Part shown: piece by piece, positions 1-9,500 of the stretch
Layout: the number at the start of each line of letters is the position of its first letter
How positions within the stretch are numbered: position 1 is the first letter of the stretch
Origin: Shewanella sp. KX20019
GTDB lineage: Bacteria > Pseudomonadota > Gammaproteobacteria > Enterobacterales > Shewanellaceae
Direction of reading: 5' to 3'
NCBI RefSeq assembly: GCF_016757755.1
Contig: NZ_CP068437.1
Span: forward strand, 2,294,001-2,358,000
Length of the DNA stretch: 64,000 bases
The notes under the pieces: model-generated
The model's database searches: none
What the model was told of the DNA's origin: nothing
Seen by the model: only the letters and a program-made list of their open reading frames with translations
Position numbers and translations under genes: made by a program

Positions 1-1
1 A

Positions 2-1102
2 AAAGTCCACGTACGCGATGCCATTGACGTAAAGAGAACCATGACGATTGTGGGCTTATGTTTACTGCCAGCAATTTTATTCGGTATGTATAACATTGGT
101 TTGCAAGCACAAATTGCAATGGCATCAGGGCTAGCGACTTCTGACATTTGGCAACTGATCCCTTTTAATGTTGTTTTTGGCGGTATGACTGAGCAAACAG
201 GCCTTATTGGCTTATTTGCATACGGCTTAAGCCTTTATGCGCCTATTTATTTGACCGCACTGGTGGTGAGCCTGTTTTGGGAAATGGTGTTTGCTAGAGT
301 GCGTGGTCAAGAGTTACACGAAGGCTTCTTTGTCACGGCACTGCTGTTCACGCTCATTTTACCTGTAGCAACGCCGCTTTGGTTAGTCGCGATGGGAATT
401 ACCTTTGGCGTGATAATGGCTAAAGAGGTGTTCGGTGGCATGGGGTATAACTTCCTTAACCCTGCGCTTGCTGGCCTCGCTTTTATCTACTTTGCTTATC
501 CGTCGCAAGTTACCGCCGTGACTCAATTGGTTGCCGTTGATGGCTTTTCTGGCGCAACTACGCTAATGCAAACCGCAGCAGGTAAGTTGAGCTTTGCCGA
601 TTATGCATGGTATGAAGCATTTACCGACCCTAATTGGTGGAATGCCTTCTTTGGCTTTACCGTTGGAGCTATTGGTGAAACCAGCACGCTTGCATTACTC
701 ATTGGTGGCGGCTTTTTAATCCTCACTCGTCTTGCTGATTGGCGCATCGTGGCTGGCGTATTAGCCGGTATGATCGTAACAGCAACTCTGTTCAACATAA
801 TCGGTTCCTCTAAGAATGAGCTGTTCGCTATGCCGTGGACGTGGCATTTAGTGACCGGCGGTTTTGCGATTGCGATGATGTTTATGGCAACCGACCCGGT
901 GACAACATCCTATACCCGCAAAGGTAAGGTGGCCTATGGTCTGCTTATTGGTTTTCTGACTGTGCTTATCCGTGTGGTTAACCCGAAAATGCCAGAAGGC
1001 ATTATGTTGGCAATCTTATTCGCCAACTTATGGGCGCCTATCTTCGATTATCTTGTGGCTAAAGCCAATATCAAACGGAGACTTAAACGCAATGGCCTTT
1101 AA
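2..1102 (+). CDS. nqrB: Na+-translocating NADH:quinone reductase subunit B (5' end missing)
   Basis: The open frame runs in from the left edge (first complete codon at base 2), so this is the last 366 residues of a protein of about 400-415 residues. NqrB is an inner-membrane subunit of the Na+-pumping NADH:quinone oxidoreductase. It carries a covalently bound FMN and a riboflavin. The flavinylation motif DGFSGAT is present; its Thr codon is at 557-559 and is the expected FMN attachment residue. Many hydrophobic helices follow, with a basic end rich in Lys and Arg. The stop codon overlaps the start of a small ORF at 1092, whose C-terminal half resembles the end of this protein. Identification is secure from family motifs and the nqrCDEF genes downstream. 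Confidence 0.96.
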   Translation, partial: KVHVRDAIDVKRTMTIVGLCLLPAILFGMYNIGLQAQIAMASGLATSDIWQLIPFNVVFGGMTEQTGLIGLFAYGLSLYAPIYLTALVVSLFWEMVFARVRGQELHEGFFVTALLFTLILPVATPLWLVAMGITFGVIMAKEVFGGMGYNFLNPALAGLAFIYFAYPSQVTAVTQLVAVDGFSGATTLMQTAAGKLSFADYAWYEAFTDPNWWNAFFGFTVGAIGETSTLALLIGGGFLILTRLADWRIVAGVLAGMIVTATLFNIIGSSKNELFAMPWTWHLVTGGFAIAMMFMATDPVTTSYTRKGKVAYGLLIGFLTVLIRVVNPKMPEGIMLAILFANLWAPIFDYLVAKANIKRRLKRNGL

Positions 1103-1241
1103 ATCGAATCAGAAAGCTGATCTATCCGCAGTGGTAATGCCTGCGATGTTGTTAGCAAAACTTTGGGAAACGATATTTGAGTACCTACTTTATCGTATGC
1201 CAACACGTGCAAAGCAGGTCAATACGAGGAATAAAGCGTAA
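1092..1241 (+). CDS. 49-aa ORF between nqrB and nqrC, resembling a duplicated NqrB C-terminus
   Basis: This ORF starts with an ATG inside the end of nqrB (11-nt overlap). Its TAA shares one base with the nqrC ATG at 1241, so it would be translationally coupled on both sides. It begins MAFK, exactly like NqrC. Its middle (LLAKLWETIFEYLL) aligns with the NqrB end (LFANLWAPIFDYLV) as L-x-A-x-L-W-x-x-I-F-x-Y-L, followed by a basic tail. The two DNA copies differ mostly at third codon positions. I infer an old tandem duplication of the nqrB-nqrC junction (about 140-150 bp) whose frame has been kept. It has no cysteines and is not NqrM. Whether a protein is made, and what it does, is unknown. Confidence 0.5.
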   Translation: MAFKSNQKADLSAVVMPAMLLAKLWETIFEYLLYRMPTRAKQVNTRNKA

Positions 1242-2008
1242 TGGCATTTAAGAAAGATTCATTTGTGGGCACCATGATTTTTACGGTGACCCTATGCCTC
1301 TTGTGCTCATTTATGATCACTGGCACTGCAGAGTTACTGAAAGAGCGAAAGCTGGTAAAAAAGCGTGACGAATTGAAGCGTAATGTGCTTATTGCGGCAG
1401 ATGTGGATATCGCCGACAAAGACTTTAGAGCCATCTTTGATAAAAACGTTAAACCGACGTTAGTGACGCTTGATACTGGTGAAGAGGATAAAGAAGCTAA
1501 CGTGCTTGATTTTGATGACCGCATGGCATCAATCAATCCTGAGACATCGCGTAAGCCAAAGAAAGATACCGCCAAGATTAAAAGCCGTGCCGATCAAGCC
1601 CGTGTTTTTAAGGTGTTTGACGATAATGGCAAGTTAGCCAGTGTTGTGGTTCCTATCTACGGTAAAGGCTTATGGTCGATGATATATGGCTATATAGCGG
1701 TGCAACCTGACTTTAATACCATCGAAAATGTGGTGTTTTATGAACATGGCGAAACCCCGGGTATTGGCGATTTTCTTAACGACCCAGACTGGACTGACAA
1801 ATGGCATGGTAAACAGATTTTCAATGCTAAAGGCAAGATCTCTTTTAAGGTTGTTAAAGGTGGCGCTAAAGCCGATGACGTTAACGGTGTTGATGCGGTA
1901 AGTGGCGCAACAATGACCGGCCGCGGCGTACAGCGTTCAGTGCAATTTTGGTTTGGTGCTGAAGGATTCGAAATGTTCTTTAATAAGCTAAAAGCGTCGG
2001 AGGGGTAA
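1241..2008 (+). CDS. nqrC: Na+-translocating NADH:quinone reductase subunit C
   Basis: 255 residues, the usual size for NqrC. One N-terminal membrane helix (about residues 8-28) anchors a periplasmic FMN-binding domain. The motif DAVSGATMTGRGV near residue 220 holds the Thr that receives covalent FMN by phosphoester transfer. The subunit passes electrons from NqrD/E iron to NqrB flavin during Na+ pumping. The ATG is coupled to the stop codon of the preceding 49-codon ORF rather than to nqrB directly, which departs from the usual nqrB-nqrC overlap. nqrD follows after 3 nt. Confidence 0.97.
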   Translation: MAFKKDSFVGTMIFTVTLCLLCSFMITGTAELLKERKLVKKRDELKRNVLIAADVDIADKDFRAIFDKNVKPTLVTLDTGEEDKEANVLDFDDRMASINPETSRKPKKDTAKIKSRADQARVFKVFDDNGKLASVVVPIYGKGLWSMIYGYIAVQPDFNTIENVVFYEHGETPGIGDFLNDPDWTDKWHGKQIFNAKGKISFKVVKGGAKADDVNGVDAVSGATMTGRGVQRSVQFWFGAEGFEMFFNKLKASEG

Positions 2009-2011
2009 TTG

Positions 2012-2635
2012 ATGAGTACTCAAACTGCATCGACTCGTGACATTTTAACCAGTCCCATTTTTAGTAATAACCCAGTCGCTATGCAAGTGCTTGGGGTATG
2101 TTCAGCACTGGCTGTCAGTAACTCAATGCAAACCGCATTGGTGATGACACTGGCTGTGACGTTTGTACTGGTATTTTCAAACCTAATTATCTCAAGCATA
2201 CGTTCACTTATTCCCAATAGCGTGCGTATTATTGCGCAAATGACCATTATCGCGTCATTAGTGATTATTGTGGACATGGTGTTGCAAGATATCGCCTATG
2301 AACTTTCACGTCAGCTTTCGGTATTTGTGGGACTGATTATTACCAACTGCATCATTATGGGACGCGCTGAAGCGTTTGCCATGAAGAACCCACCGCATTT
2401 AGCTGTAGTTGATGCTGTCGGTAATGCAATGGGCTATGGCGTTATCTTATTAGGCGTCGCGTTTGTACGTGAACTGCTCGGTAGCGGTACCTTATTTGGA
2501 CATGAAATACTAAAAACCGTTGAAAACGGTGGCTGGTATCTCGCCAATGAAATGTTCAAGTTACCGCCAAGTGCGTTTTTCTTAATTGGCTTGATGATCT
2601 GGTCAATAAACGTCATTCAGCGTAAGCGAGGGTAG
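2012..2635 (+). CDS. nqrD: Na+-translocating NADH:quinone reductase subunit D
   Basis: 207 residues with six predicted membrane helices; NqrD/RnfE family. Cys in GVCSALAVS near residue 30 and in ITNCIIMGRAEAFA near residue 112 match the positions that, with NqrE cysteines, bind the intramembrane iron centre. I chose the ATG at 2012 rather than the TTG one codon upstream because it lies 6-7 nt after a GGAGGGG ribosome-binding site (1999-2005). It is part of the nqr operon, 8 nt before nqrE. Confidence 0.96.
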   Translation: MSTQTASTRDILTSPIFSNNPVAMQVLGVCSALAVSNSMQTALVMTLAVTFVLVFSNLIISSIRSLIPNSVRIIAQMTIIASLVIIVDMVLQDIAYELSRQLSVFVGLIITNCIIMGRAEAFAMKNPPHLAVVDAVGNAMGYGVILLGVAFVRELLGSGTLFGHEILKTVENGGWYLANEMFKLPPSAFFLIGLMIWSINVIQRKRG

Positions 2636-2643
2636 TAAGCGAT

Positions 2644-3252
2644 ATGGAACATTATATAAACCTGTTTATTCAGGCTGCGTTTATCGACAACATGGCGCTC
2701 TCGTTCTTTATGGGCATGTGTACCTTCTTGGCGGTATCGAAAAAGGTATCGACATCTTTTGGATTAGGTGTAGCTGTTATCGTTGTGATGATGTTAGCAG
2801 TGCCGCTTAACCAGGTAATTTATGCCAATATCTTAGCGCCAGGAGCACTTGCATGGGCAGGGTATCCTGCTCTGGATTTAAGCTATTTACAGTTAATTAC
2901 CTTTATTGGTGTTATCGCCGCGCTGGTACAGATCTTAGAGATGTTTTTAGACAAGTACATTCCGGCACTTTATGACTCATTAGGTATTTTCTTACCTTTG
3001 CTGACCGTAAACTGTGCGATTTTTGCTGGGGTTATTTTCATGGCTAACCGAGATTATACACTGGGTGAGTCAGTGGTATTTGCAGCCGGTTCTGGATTTG
3101 GTTGGGCGATGGCGATTGTCATGCTTGCCGGATTGCGAGAGCGGATGAAGTTCCACGCGATACCAGAAGGCCTACAGGGTATCGGTATTGTATTTATTAC
3201 CACAGGCTTGATGGCGCTAGGCTTCATGGCTTTCTCTGGTATTTCTATTTAA
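2644..3252 (+). CDS. nqrE: Na+-translocating NADH:quinone reductase subunit E
   Basis: 202 residues with six hydrophobic helices arranged as an inverted partner of NqrD. Cys in MGMCTFLAVSK near residue 26 and in LTVNCAIFAGV near residue 120 are the expected iron ligands shared with NqrD. The inner-membrane subunit takes part in the electron path from the NqrF 2Fe-2S cluster to NqrC. The sequence PEGLQGIGIVFITTGLMALGF near the end is typical of the NqrE/RnfA family. A 54-nt gap separates it from nqrF. Confidence 0.96.
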   Translation: MEHYINLFIQAAFIDNMALSFFMGMCTFLAVSKKVSTSFGLGVAVIVVMMLAVPLNQVIYANILAPGALAWAGYPALDLSYLQLITFIGVIAALVQILEMFLDKYIPALYDSLGIFLPLLTVNCAIFAGVIFMANRDYTLGESVVFAAGSGFGWAMAIVMLAGLRERMKFHAIPEGLQGIGIVFITTGLMALGFMAFSGISI

Positions 3253-3306
3253 GTCCGTTAGCGATAAACGACTTAATGAAAACGAATTAAACAAAAGGTA
3301 GATTCG

Positions 3307-4524
3307 ATGGAAATGGCAATTGGTATCGGTATGTTCACCGTCGTGGTTAGCATATTGGTTATGGTGATTTTGTTCGCCAAAAGTAAACTAGTGTCTACGG
3401 GTGATGTCAACATCCGTATTAATGATGATGCGGAAAAAAGCATTTCAACCTCAGCAGGTGATAAGTTACTCGGCGCACTTGCGAGTAAGAATATTTTTAT
3501 TCCATCAGCCTGTGGTGGCGGCGGAACATGCGGTCAATGCCGCGTGACCGTCAAATCGGGTGGTGGTGATATTTTACCCACAGAGCGAGATCATATTAGC
3601 AAGAAAGAAGCGAAAGAGGGCTGTCGCCTTGCTTGTCAGGTTTCTGTTAAAACTGATATGGAGCTTGAGGTTGAAGAGGAGATCTTCGGTGTTAAAAAGT
3701 GGCAGTGTGAGGTTATTTCAAATAACAACACGGCGACTTTTATCAAAGAGCTGCTGCTTAAACTTCCTGAAGGTGAAGATGTACTCTTCAAGGCGGGTGG
3801 CTACATCCAAATTGAAGCGCCGGCACATAAGGTTAACTATGCTGATTTTGATATTCCAGCTGAATACCGTGATGATTGGGTTAAGTACGACCTGTTTAAG
3901 CTAGTGTCAAAAGTAGATGAAGAAGTACTGCGTGCATACTCTATGGCTAACTATCCGGACGAGAAAGGCACAATCATGTTGAACGTGCGTATTGCGACAC
4001 CGCCGAATGACAAAGTTGCACCGGGTAAGATGTCATCGTACATCTTTAACCTCAAAGCGGGTGACAAAGTGACTATTTCAGGTCCATTTGGCGAGTTCTT
4101 TGTCAAAGACACCGACGCAGAGATGATTTTTGTCGGTGGTGGTGCAGGTATGGCACCGATGCGTTCGCATATCTTCGACCAGCTTAAGAGTAAAAAGACT
4201 CAGCGTAAGATGAGCTTTTGGTATGGTGCACGTTCAACACGTGAAGTGTTCTACCAGGAGGATTTTGATGCGCTTGCGGCCGAGAATGAAAATTTTGTTT
4301 GGCATGTGGCGCTATCTGATCCACTACCTGAAGATAACTGGACAGGCTATACTGGCTTTATTCATAACGTGCTGTTTGAAAACTATCTGCGCGATCATAA
4401 AGCGCCAGAAGATTGCGAGTTCTACATGTGTGGCCCTCCGATTATGAACTCATCGGTGATCAATCTGCTTGAAAGCTTGGGCGTAGAGCCTGAAAATATT
4501 TTGCTCGATGACTTTGGCGATTAA
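3307..4524 (+). CDS. nqrF: Na+-translocating NADH:quinone reductase subunit F (NADH-oxidising)
   Basis: 405 residues, full length. Order of parts: N-terminal membrane helix (residues 3-24); ferredoxin domain with CGGGGTCGQC plus a later Cys (C-x5-C-x2-C...C) binding 2Fe-2S; FAD domain with RAYSMANYP; NADH-binding domain with GGGAGMAPMRS and CGPP near the end. It takes hydride from NADH and feeds single electrons into the membrane subunits. It is the last gene of the operon and is followed by a terminator. apbE and nqrM, needed for Nqr maturation and often next to nqrF, do not follow it here. A copy of its last ~55 bp lies downstream (4602-4659). Confidence 0.98.
   Translation: MEMAIGIGMFTVVVSILVMVILFAKSKLVSTGDVNIRINDDAEKSISTSAGDKLLGALASKNIFIPSACGGGGTCGQCRVTVKSGGGDILPTERDHISKKEAKEGCRLACQVSVKTDMELEVEEEIFGVKKWQCEVISNNNTATFIKELLLKLPEGEDVLFKAGGYIQIEAPAHKVNYADFDIPAEYRDDWVKYDLFKLVSKVDEEVLRAYSMANYPDEKGTIMLNVRIATPPNDKVAPGKMSSYIFNLKAGDKVTISGPFGEFFVKDTDAEMIFVGGGAGMAPMRSHIFDQLKSKKTQRKMSFWYGARSTREVFYQEDFDALAAENENFVWHVALSDPLPEDNWTGYTGFIHNVLFENYLRDHKAPEDCEFYMCGPPIMNSSVINLLESLGVEPENILLDDFGD
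4426..4479 (+). repeat. Source copy of short duplication in the nqrF 3' end
   Basis: This segment of nqrF (encoding the stretch around CGPPIMNSSVINLLESL) recurs at 4602-4659, 180 bp away at its right end. The last 29 bases (4451-4479) are identical in both copies; the left part differs by a few substitutions and a small insertion. Confidence 0.85.
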
Positions 4525-4550
4525 GCAAAGTAAAGCATCTTGAATTAGAA

Positions 4551-4577
4551 AAACGCAGCCTTTGAGCTGCGTTTTTT
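4551..4577 (+). terminator. Rho-independent terminator of the nqr operon
   Basis: Stem CGCAGC/GCTGCG, extended by A/T pairs, with a short loop and followed by six T. It lies about 27 nt after the nqrF stop. Confidence 0.9.
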
Positions 4578-4601
4578 GTTTTCTGTATTCACAGTGATTT
4601 T

Positions 4602-4659
4602 ATGTGTGGCCCTACATCGATTAATGAATTCATCGGTGATCAATCTGCTTGAAAGCTTG
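4602..4659 (+). repeat. Displaced copy of the nqrF 3' end
   Basis: This non-coding segment, beyond the nqr terminator, repeats nqrF bases 4426-4479. Bases 4631-4659 are a perfect 29-bp match, and the frame still reads MNSSVINLLESL before a stop. It looks like the scar of a small duplication or of recombination with another nqrF copy. Confidence 0.85.
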
Positions 4660-4767
4660 AGCTAGTTAGGCTTATCAGTGTTATCCCGACTAAGGTCTAA
4701 TCCAAACTTAGCCATAAACATTCCAGAATAGTGCTGTTACCCATTGTTTCTATTTGTGGATGGTTGT

Positions 4768-6336
4768 ATGGCAAAAATCCCCGTTTTAGCATCACTCCTG
4801 CCAATACTGATTGTTATGTTGCTGACAAACATGCTTATGTATTGGGGGGATTACAGTTTACTGTTCGTTGCCTTGAGTACCGTTGTAAGCAGCGTCGTCC
4901 TGTGTATTCTGGTTAATGTTTACCTTGCCAAATCTGCTGCCGAAAGGGCATTAATCACAGAAAAAGAGCGTGTGGTAGTCAATGATGCCGCGACCAATAT
5001 TAGTGTTCATACCAGCAAGCTTGCCATTGGTTCGGCTGAGGTATCGCATTTTATCGATGAGTTAAATGGTGCGATAGCGGTAAATGGAAAGAGTGCCAGT
5101 AAGATCGCAGTTGCCGGGGAGCAGCTTAGTGTAGCGACCAGGCAGTTGAGTGATAATGCCGCCAATATTTTAAAACAATCTCATGATGCAGAGCGATTTA
5201 GTGTGGAGGGGCGTAGCCGTGCAAGCCAAGGTGTAGACTCGATTAAATGTTTAAGTGAAAATATCGATCTTGCAGCAGATAGTGTTACTGCACTTAATGA
5301 AAAAGTTTCACAAATACAAAGTATTACAGATGTTATTGACTCCGTAGCACAGCAAACCAATTTACTTGCTTTAAATGCCGCAATAGAAGCTGCACGAGCT
5401 GGTGAGCAAGGAAGAGGTTTTGCTGTTGTGGCTGATGAAGTTAGAAGTTTGGCGCAGAAGACGACTCAAGCTACAGCGGATATAGCGGCTACGTTGGAAC
5501 AGATTATTAATGACACCCAGCGTTCTCGGGTAACAATGCAGCAGGTTGTAGATGGTACTTCGCAGGCGGTAGCTGCAATGTTAACGCTTGATGATAGTTT
5601 TAACCATATTTCTGCGTCTATTTCACAGTCGACAATATCCTTAGCTCATATGGAAGAGGCGTTAAAAGAGTCAACTTTAACAACTGAAGATATATCGGCG
5701 TCAGTTGGTCTTATTCATCAATCTCTAGGAAAGACTGCATCGCAAAGCGAAGATTTGTCAGCACAAGCTTTCAGTTTGTCGATAACAACAGAGGAAGTAT
5801 TTCAGGAGCTTGCTCAGTTTGATAGCCAAACTTTTGATCAGCAAGTGTTAAGTGAAGCGACTGAGGCAGCGCAGCGCTGTGGAGAATTATTAGAGTCCGG
5901 CTTAGTGCAAAACATCTATAGTGAGCATGAATTATTCCTACCCCAGTATGAGGTGTTACCTAATACTCAGCCAGTTAAATATCAAACCAAATTTGATCGC
6001 TTTACAGATCAATGTTTCCCTGCGATTCAAGAACCGATCTTACAGCGACATAAAGCGATTGTGTATGCAGGTTGCGTAGATAGAAAAGGCTACTTCCCAA
6101 CCCATAATCGATGTTTTAGTAAGCCTTTAACAGGCCGAGATCCGGTAGACGTTGTTAATAATCGAACTAAGCGCATATTTGATGATCCGACAGGGATCCG
6201 CTGTGGTCAGCATATCAATCCTGTATTGTTACAAACATATAAGCGCGATACGGGGGAGGTGATGCACGATCTCTCTGTGCCCATATTTGTAAATGGCAAG
6301 CATTGGGGAGGTTTTAGAGTCGGCTTCACAGCTTAG
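4768..6336 (+). CDS. Methyl-accepting chemotaxis protein with C-terminal sensor domain
   Basis: 522 residues from the ATG at 4768 (GTG 4756 and TTG 4744 are possible upstream starts; none has a strong RBS). Two N-terminal membrane helices (about residues 5-22 and 29-50) are joined by a very short loop, so there is no periplasmic sensor and no clear HAMP. The signalling domain holds the conserved hairpin tip QQTNLLALNAAIEAARAGEQ and GRGFAVVADEVR. A ~150-residue domain follows with several Cys and His and an end reading HWGGFRVGF. The family pattern NNRTKRIFDD...LLQTYKRDTGE...D.S.PI.V..KHWGG is seen in MCPs whose sensor lies C-terminal in the cytoplasm. It probably signals to CheA; the ligand is unknown. 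Confidence 0.88.
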   Translation: MAKIPVLASLLPILIVMLLTNMLMYWGDYSLLFVALSTVVSSVVLCILVNVYLAKSAAERALITEKERVVVNDAATNISVHTSKLAIGSAEVSHFIDELNGAIAVNGKSASKIAVAGEQLSVATRQLSDNAANILKQSHDAERFSVEGRSRASQGVDSIKCLSENIDLAADSVTALNEKVSQIQSITDVIDSVAQQTNLLALNAAIEAARAGEQGRGFAVVADEVRSLAQKTTQATADIAATLEQIINDTQRSRVTMQQVVDGTSQAVAAMLTLDDSFNHISASISQSTISLAHMEEALKESTLTTEDISASVGLIHQSLGKTASQSEDLSAQAFSLSITTEEVFQELAQFDSQTFDQQVLSEATEAAQRCGELLESGLVQNIYSEHELFLPQYEVLPNTQPVKYQTKFDRFTDQCFPAIQEPILQRHKAIVYAGCVDRKGYFPTHNRCFSKPLTGRDPVDVVNNRTKRIFDDPTGIRCGQHINPVLLQTYKRDTGEVMHDLSVPIFVNGKHWGGFRVGFTA

Positions 6337-6515
6337 TAATATTCACATCTTACTTGAAAGTGCTCGATTGAGTGTGATGGGGATAGGTCTAATCTAACGA
6401 AGGTATTTGCCACCGAGTTGCATGTTGAATTTTTGCTCTGGCTATCGTTATTGTTAATAATCCGTGATTTAATAGATTTAGTTGGTTATTTATCTATATA
6501 AACAAGGATGACGCA

Positions 6516-9500
6516 ATGGATGCTCTACGCCCTGATTTTATCTACCCCCCCGGCTCTATGTTAATGCACTCTCCGCTAATTTTAAGCAAAGCCGATATGT
6601 ACGGCTTTTTCTTAAAAGGCAAAATGGCCAACCTGCAAAAATCTATCGATACCAGCCTTAACCAAGTGGCCGGCAGTGCAATGTATTTCAAAGTGCTATC
6701 GCCATACGTATTGACTAGTTTTACTCGCGTCGATAAAGCCTATTCTGCCTATCCAGAAGATAGAGAGAAAGGTTGGATCCAGGAAACGGATATCGTGACT
6801 TGGGTGATGGTTGGTCGTCAAAATAGCAGCGATAGTGACGATATTAGCCATGTGTACTTTCATCCTTTACATATTTTTGTCAATGATGCGATGGCACTGA
6901 TAAATGGTCGTGAGCTGTTTGGCTATCCTAAGTACATGTGTGAATACGAGATGCCTGACGTGGGCGCTCCGCTGACAAAGCTGAGTTTATCGGCGAAGAG
7001 CTTTAAGACTTTTTCCCCTGACAGTGAACTGGCATTTCATCCTTTGTTGAGTGTGGATTGTGAGGCCGCCGAGGAGCATCAACTGTCATCTCTTGAAGCG
7101 ATTGGTAAAACATGGGACTTGTTTAAAGCCCAAACTGATTTTATTCCTGAATTGGATAAGCTTGGTGAGAGCCAGTTGTTTAGCTTGTTGTTTAAACCGG
7201 CCATAGACCAAGTTTTCCTTAAGCAGTTACCCGATAGCGCGGGTGATAAAGCGGTTTATCAGGCGATTACTGCAGCTCCAGCAAAAGTAAACAAGGTCCA
7301 TTCTGTTTCACTATTAGAGAATGACCTGCTTGCCACAGTTTTTGATAATGCATCCTTTTCTTTCAAAGAGTCATTAGGTGTCGAACTTGGCGAGCAACAT
7401 GTCCTGTTGCCATATCATGTGAACTTTGATTTTGAAGTGCCACAGGGCGAGGTTTTAGTGGATAACTCTTTTATCAAAAAAGAGAAAATTGCGATTTTGG
7501 GAGGCGGTGTCGCTGCAATGACTGCAGCGGCTTGTTTAACTGAGCAGCCCGGTTGGCAAAACCGCTACAAAATCGATGTGTATCAAATGGGATGGCGTAT
7601 TGGTGGTAAAGGTGCCAGTGGACGAAATGCTGATAAAGGTCAACGCATTGAAGAGCATGGGCTACACATCTGGTTCGGATTTTACCAAAATGCTTTTAGC
7701 TTAATGCGTAAAGCTTATGAAGAGCTTGATAGACCCGCAGGTACGCCTCTGGCTACATTCTTAGATGCATTTAAACCGCATAACTTTATCGTATTGCAAG
7801 AGGATGTCGGTGGCGACTCTGATAGTTGGCCGATTCAATTCCCCGAGCGTAGTGGCTTGCCGGGTGACGGTACGGAAGTGCTCACATTGTGGAAGGTAGT
7901 CAAGGCCGCATTTAGCTGGATCCGCCATTGGTTAACTGAAATGGACGACCTGCTCGATGAGATGGATGAGCAAGCCAAAGAGTCTGCAAGGCCGATACAC
8001 TGGTTTAGTCGAGAATGGTTCGAACAGCTAAACGATAAAATTGATGATTCTATCGATGACGCGAAAGAAAGCATGTCATCACTAGCCGATAAGTTGGAAT
8101 GTCATTTTAATCAAATGATAGGCCGTGATTGTGAAGAACACCATCATGACACTGAAGATGAAGGTGGCTTCGTTGAATCTGCTGTTGATGCCTTTAGAGC
8201 ACGTCTAGAGGAGCGTTTTGTCGATAGGTTGGAGACTAATGATGAACTACGCAGGTTGTATATTGCTGCTGATCTGGGCCTAACCATCCTGAAAGGTATG
8301 TTCGTTGATGACGTATTTAAGCATGGCTTTGATGTGATAAATGATTATGACTATCGTGAATGGCTCACTAAGCATGGTGCTAACCAAACATTTACCGTCG
8401 ATTCTGCGCCAGTGCGTGGCTTTTACGATCTAGTATTTGCTTACGAGAAAGGTAACTTTGACAACCCTAACTTAGAAGCGGGCACGATTATTCGGTCAAT
8501 GATGCGCATTGCACTTTGTTACCAAGGTGGGGTGATGTGGGAGATGCAGGCAGGCATGGGTGATACCGTCTTTACCCCTTATTATGAAGTACTTAAGCGC
8601 AGAGGGGTTAAGTTCCACTTCTTTAATAAGGTTGAGAACCTTGAGTGTCAAGATGGCAGTATTCAAGCGATAGAGATAACCGAGCAGGTGGCATTAAAAG
8701 AGGGGCTAAAATCCTACTCGCCACTGGTGGATGTGAAAGGGTTAGACTGCTGGCCGAGTCAGCCAAAGTTCGCTGAACTCGATCCTGTGCAAGCGCAATT
8801 AATGCAAAAGCATGATATTAATCTGGAGCATTTCTGGAGCAGTTGGGACGAGGTGTACCAGCAACACTATGGCCATACATTGCCGAAAAAGCGCCTGGTT
8901 AAGGGCAAGGATTTTGATAAAGTGATATTTGGCCTTTCAATAGGCTCTGTACCGCATGTTGCCAGCGAGGTGATGGAACAGAGCGAAGCATTGAGTCTGA
9001 GCGTTGAGAAAGTTAAAACGGTTGCGACACAAGCCTATCAGCTGTGGATGGATCAAGATTTGGCCGGGATGGGCTGGCCCTTAATGCCTGATAATGGCGA
9101 AGAGCCAGTGCTTTCTGGCTTTACAGAACCTTTTGATACCTGGGCCTCATTAACTCACCTTATCGATAAAGAAGACTGGCCAGCTGTACAACCTAAAAAT
9201 GCCAGTTACTTTTGCTCGGCTCTACCTGTCGAAAGTTATCCTCCAGCGAGTGATATCGATTTCCAACAGCACAAAACTGCACAGGCAAAAGGGGGGGCCA
9301 TCGCCCAGCTTAATAATGAGATCTACAAACTGTGGGGTAACGTGCCAGCGCCAACGGTAGAGGAAAATGGTGAAGTGCAAGGTCAATTCCCATGGCAGTG
9401 GTTACATGATGACACTGAAGCTACGGGTGTAGCAAGATTCGACAGTCAATACTGGCGAGCCAACGTTGACCCATCTGAGCGCTATGTGATGTCTGTTAAA

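Noticed and set aside
7835..8074. Serine-rich antisense ORF in the FAD fusion gene
   Set aside because: Shadow of the acidic insert; antisense of Asp/Glu codons yields Ser/Leu-rich frames.
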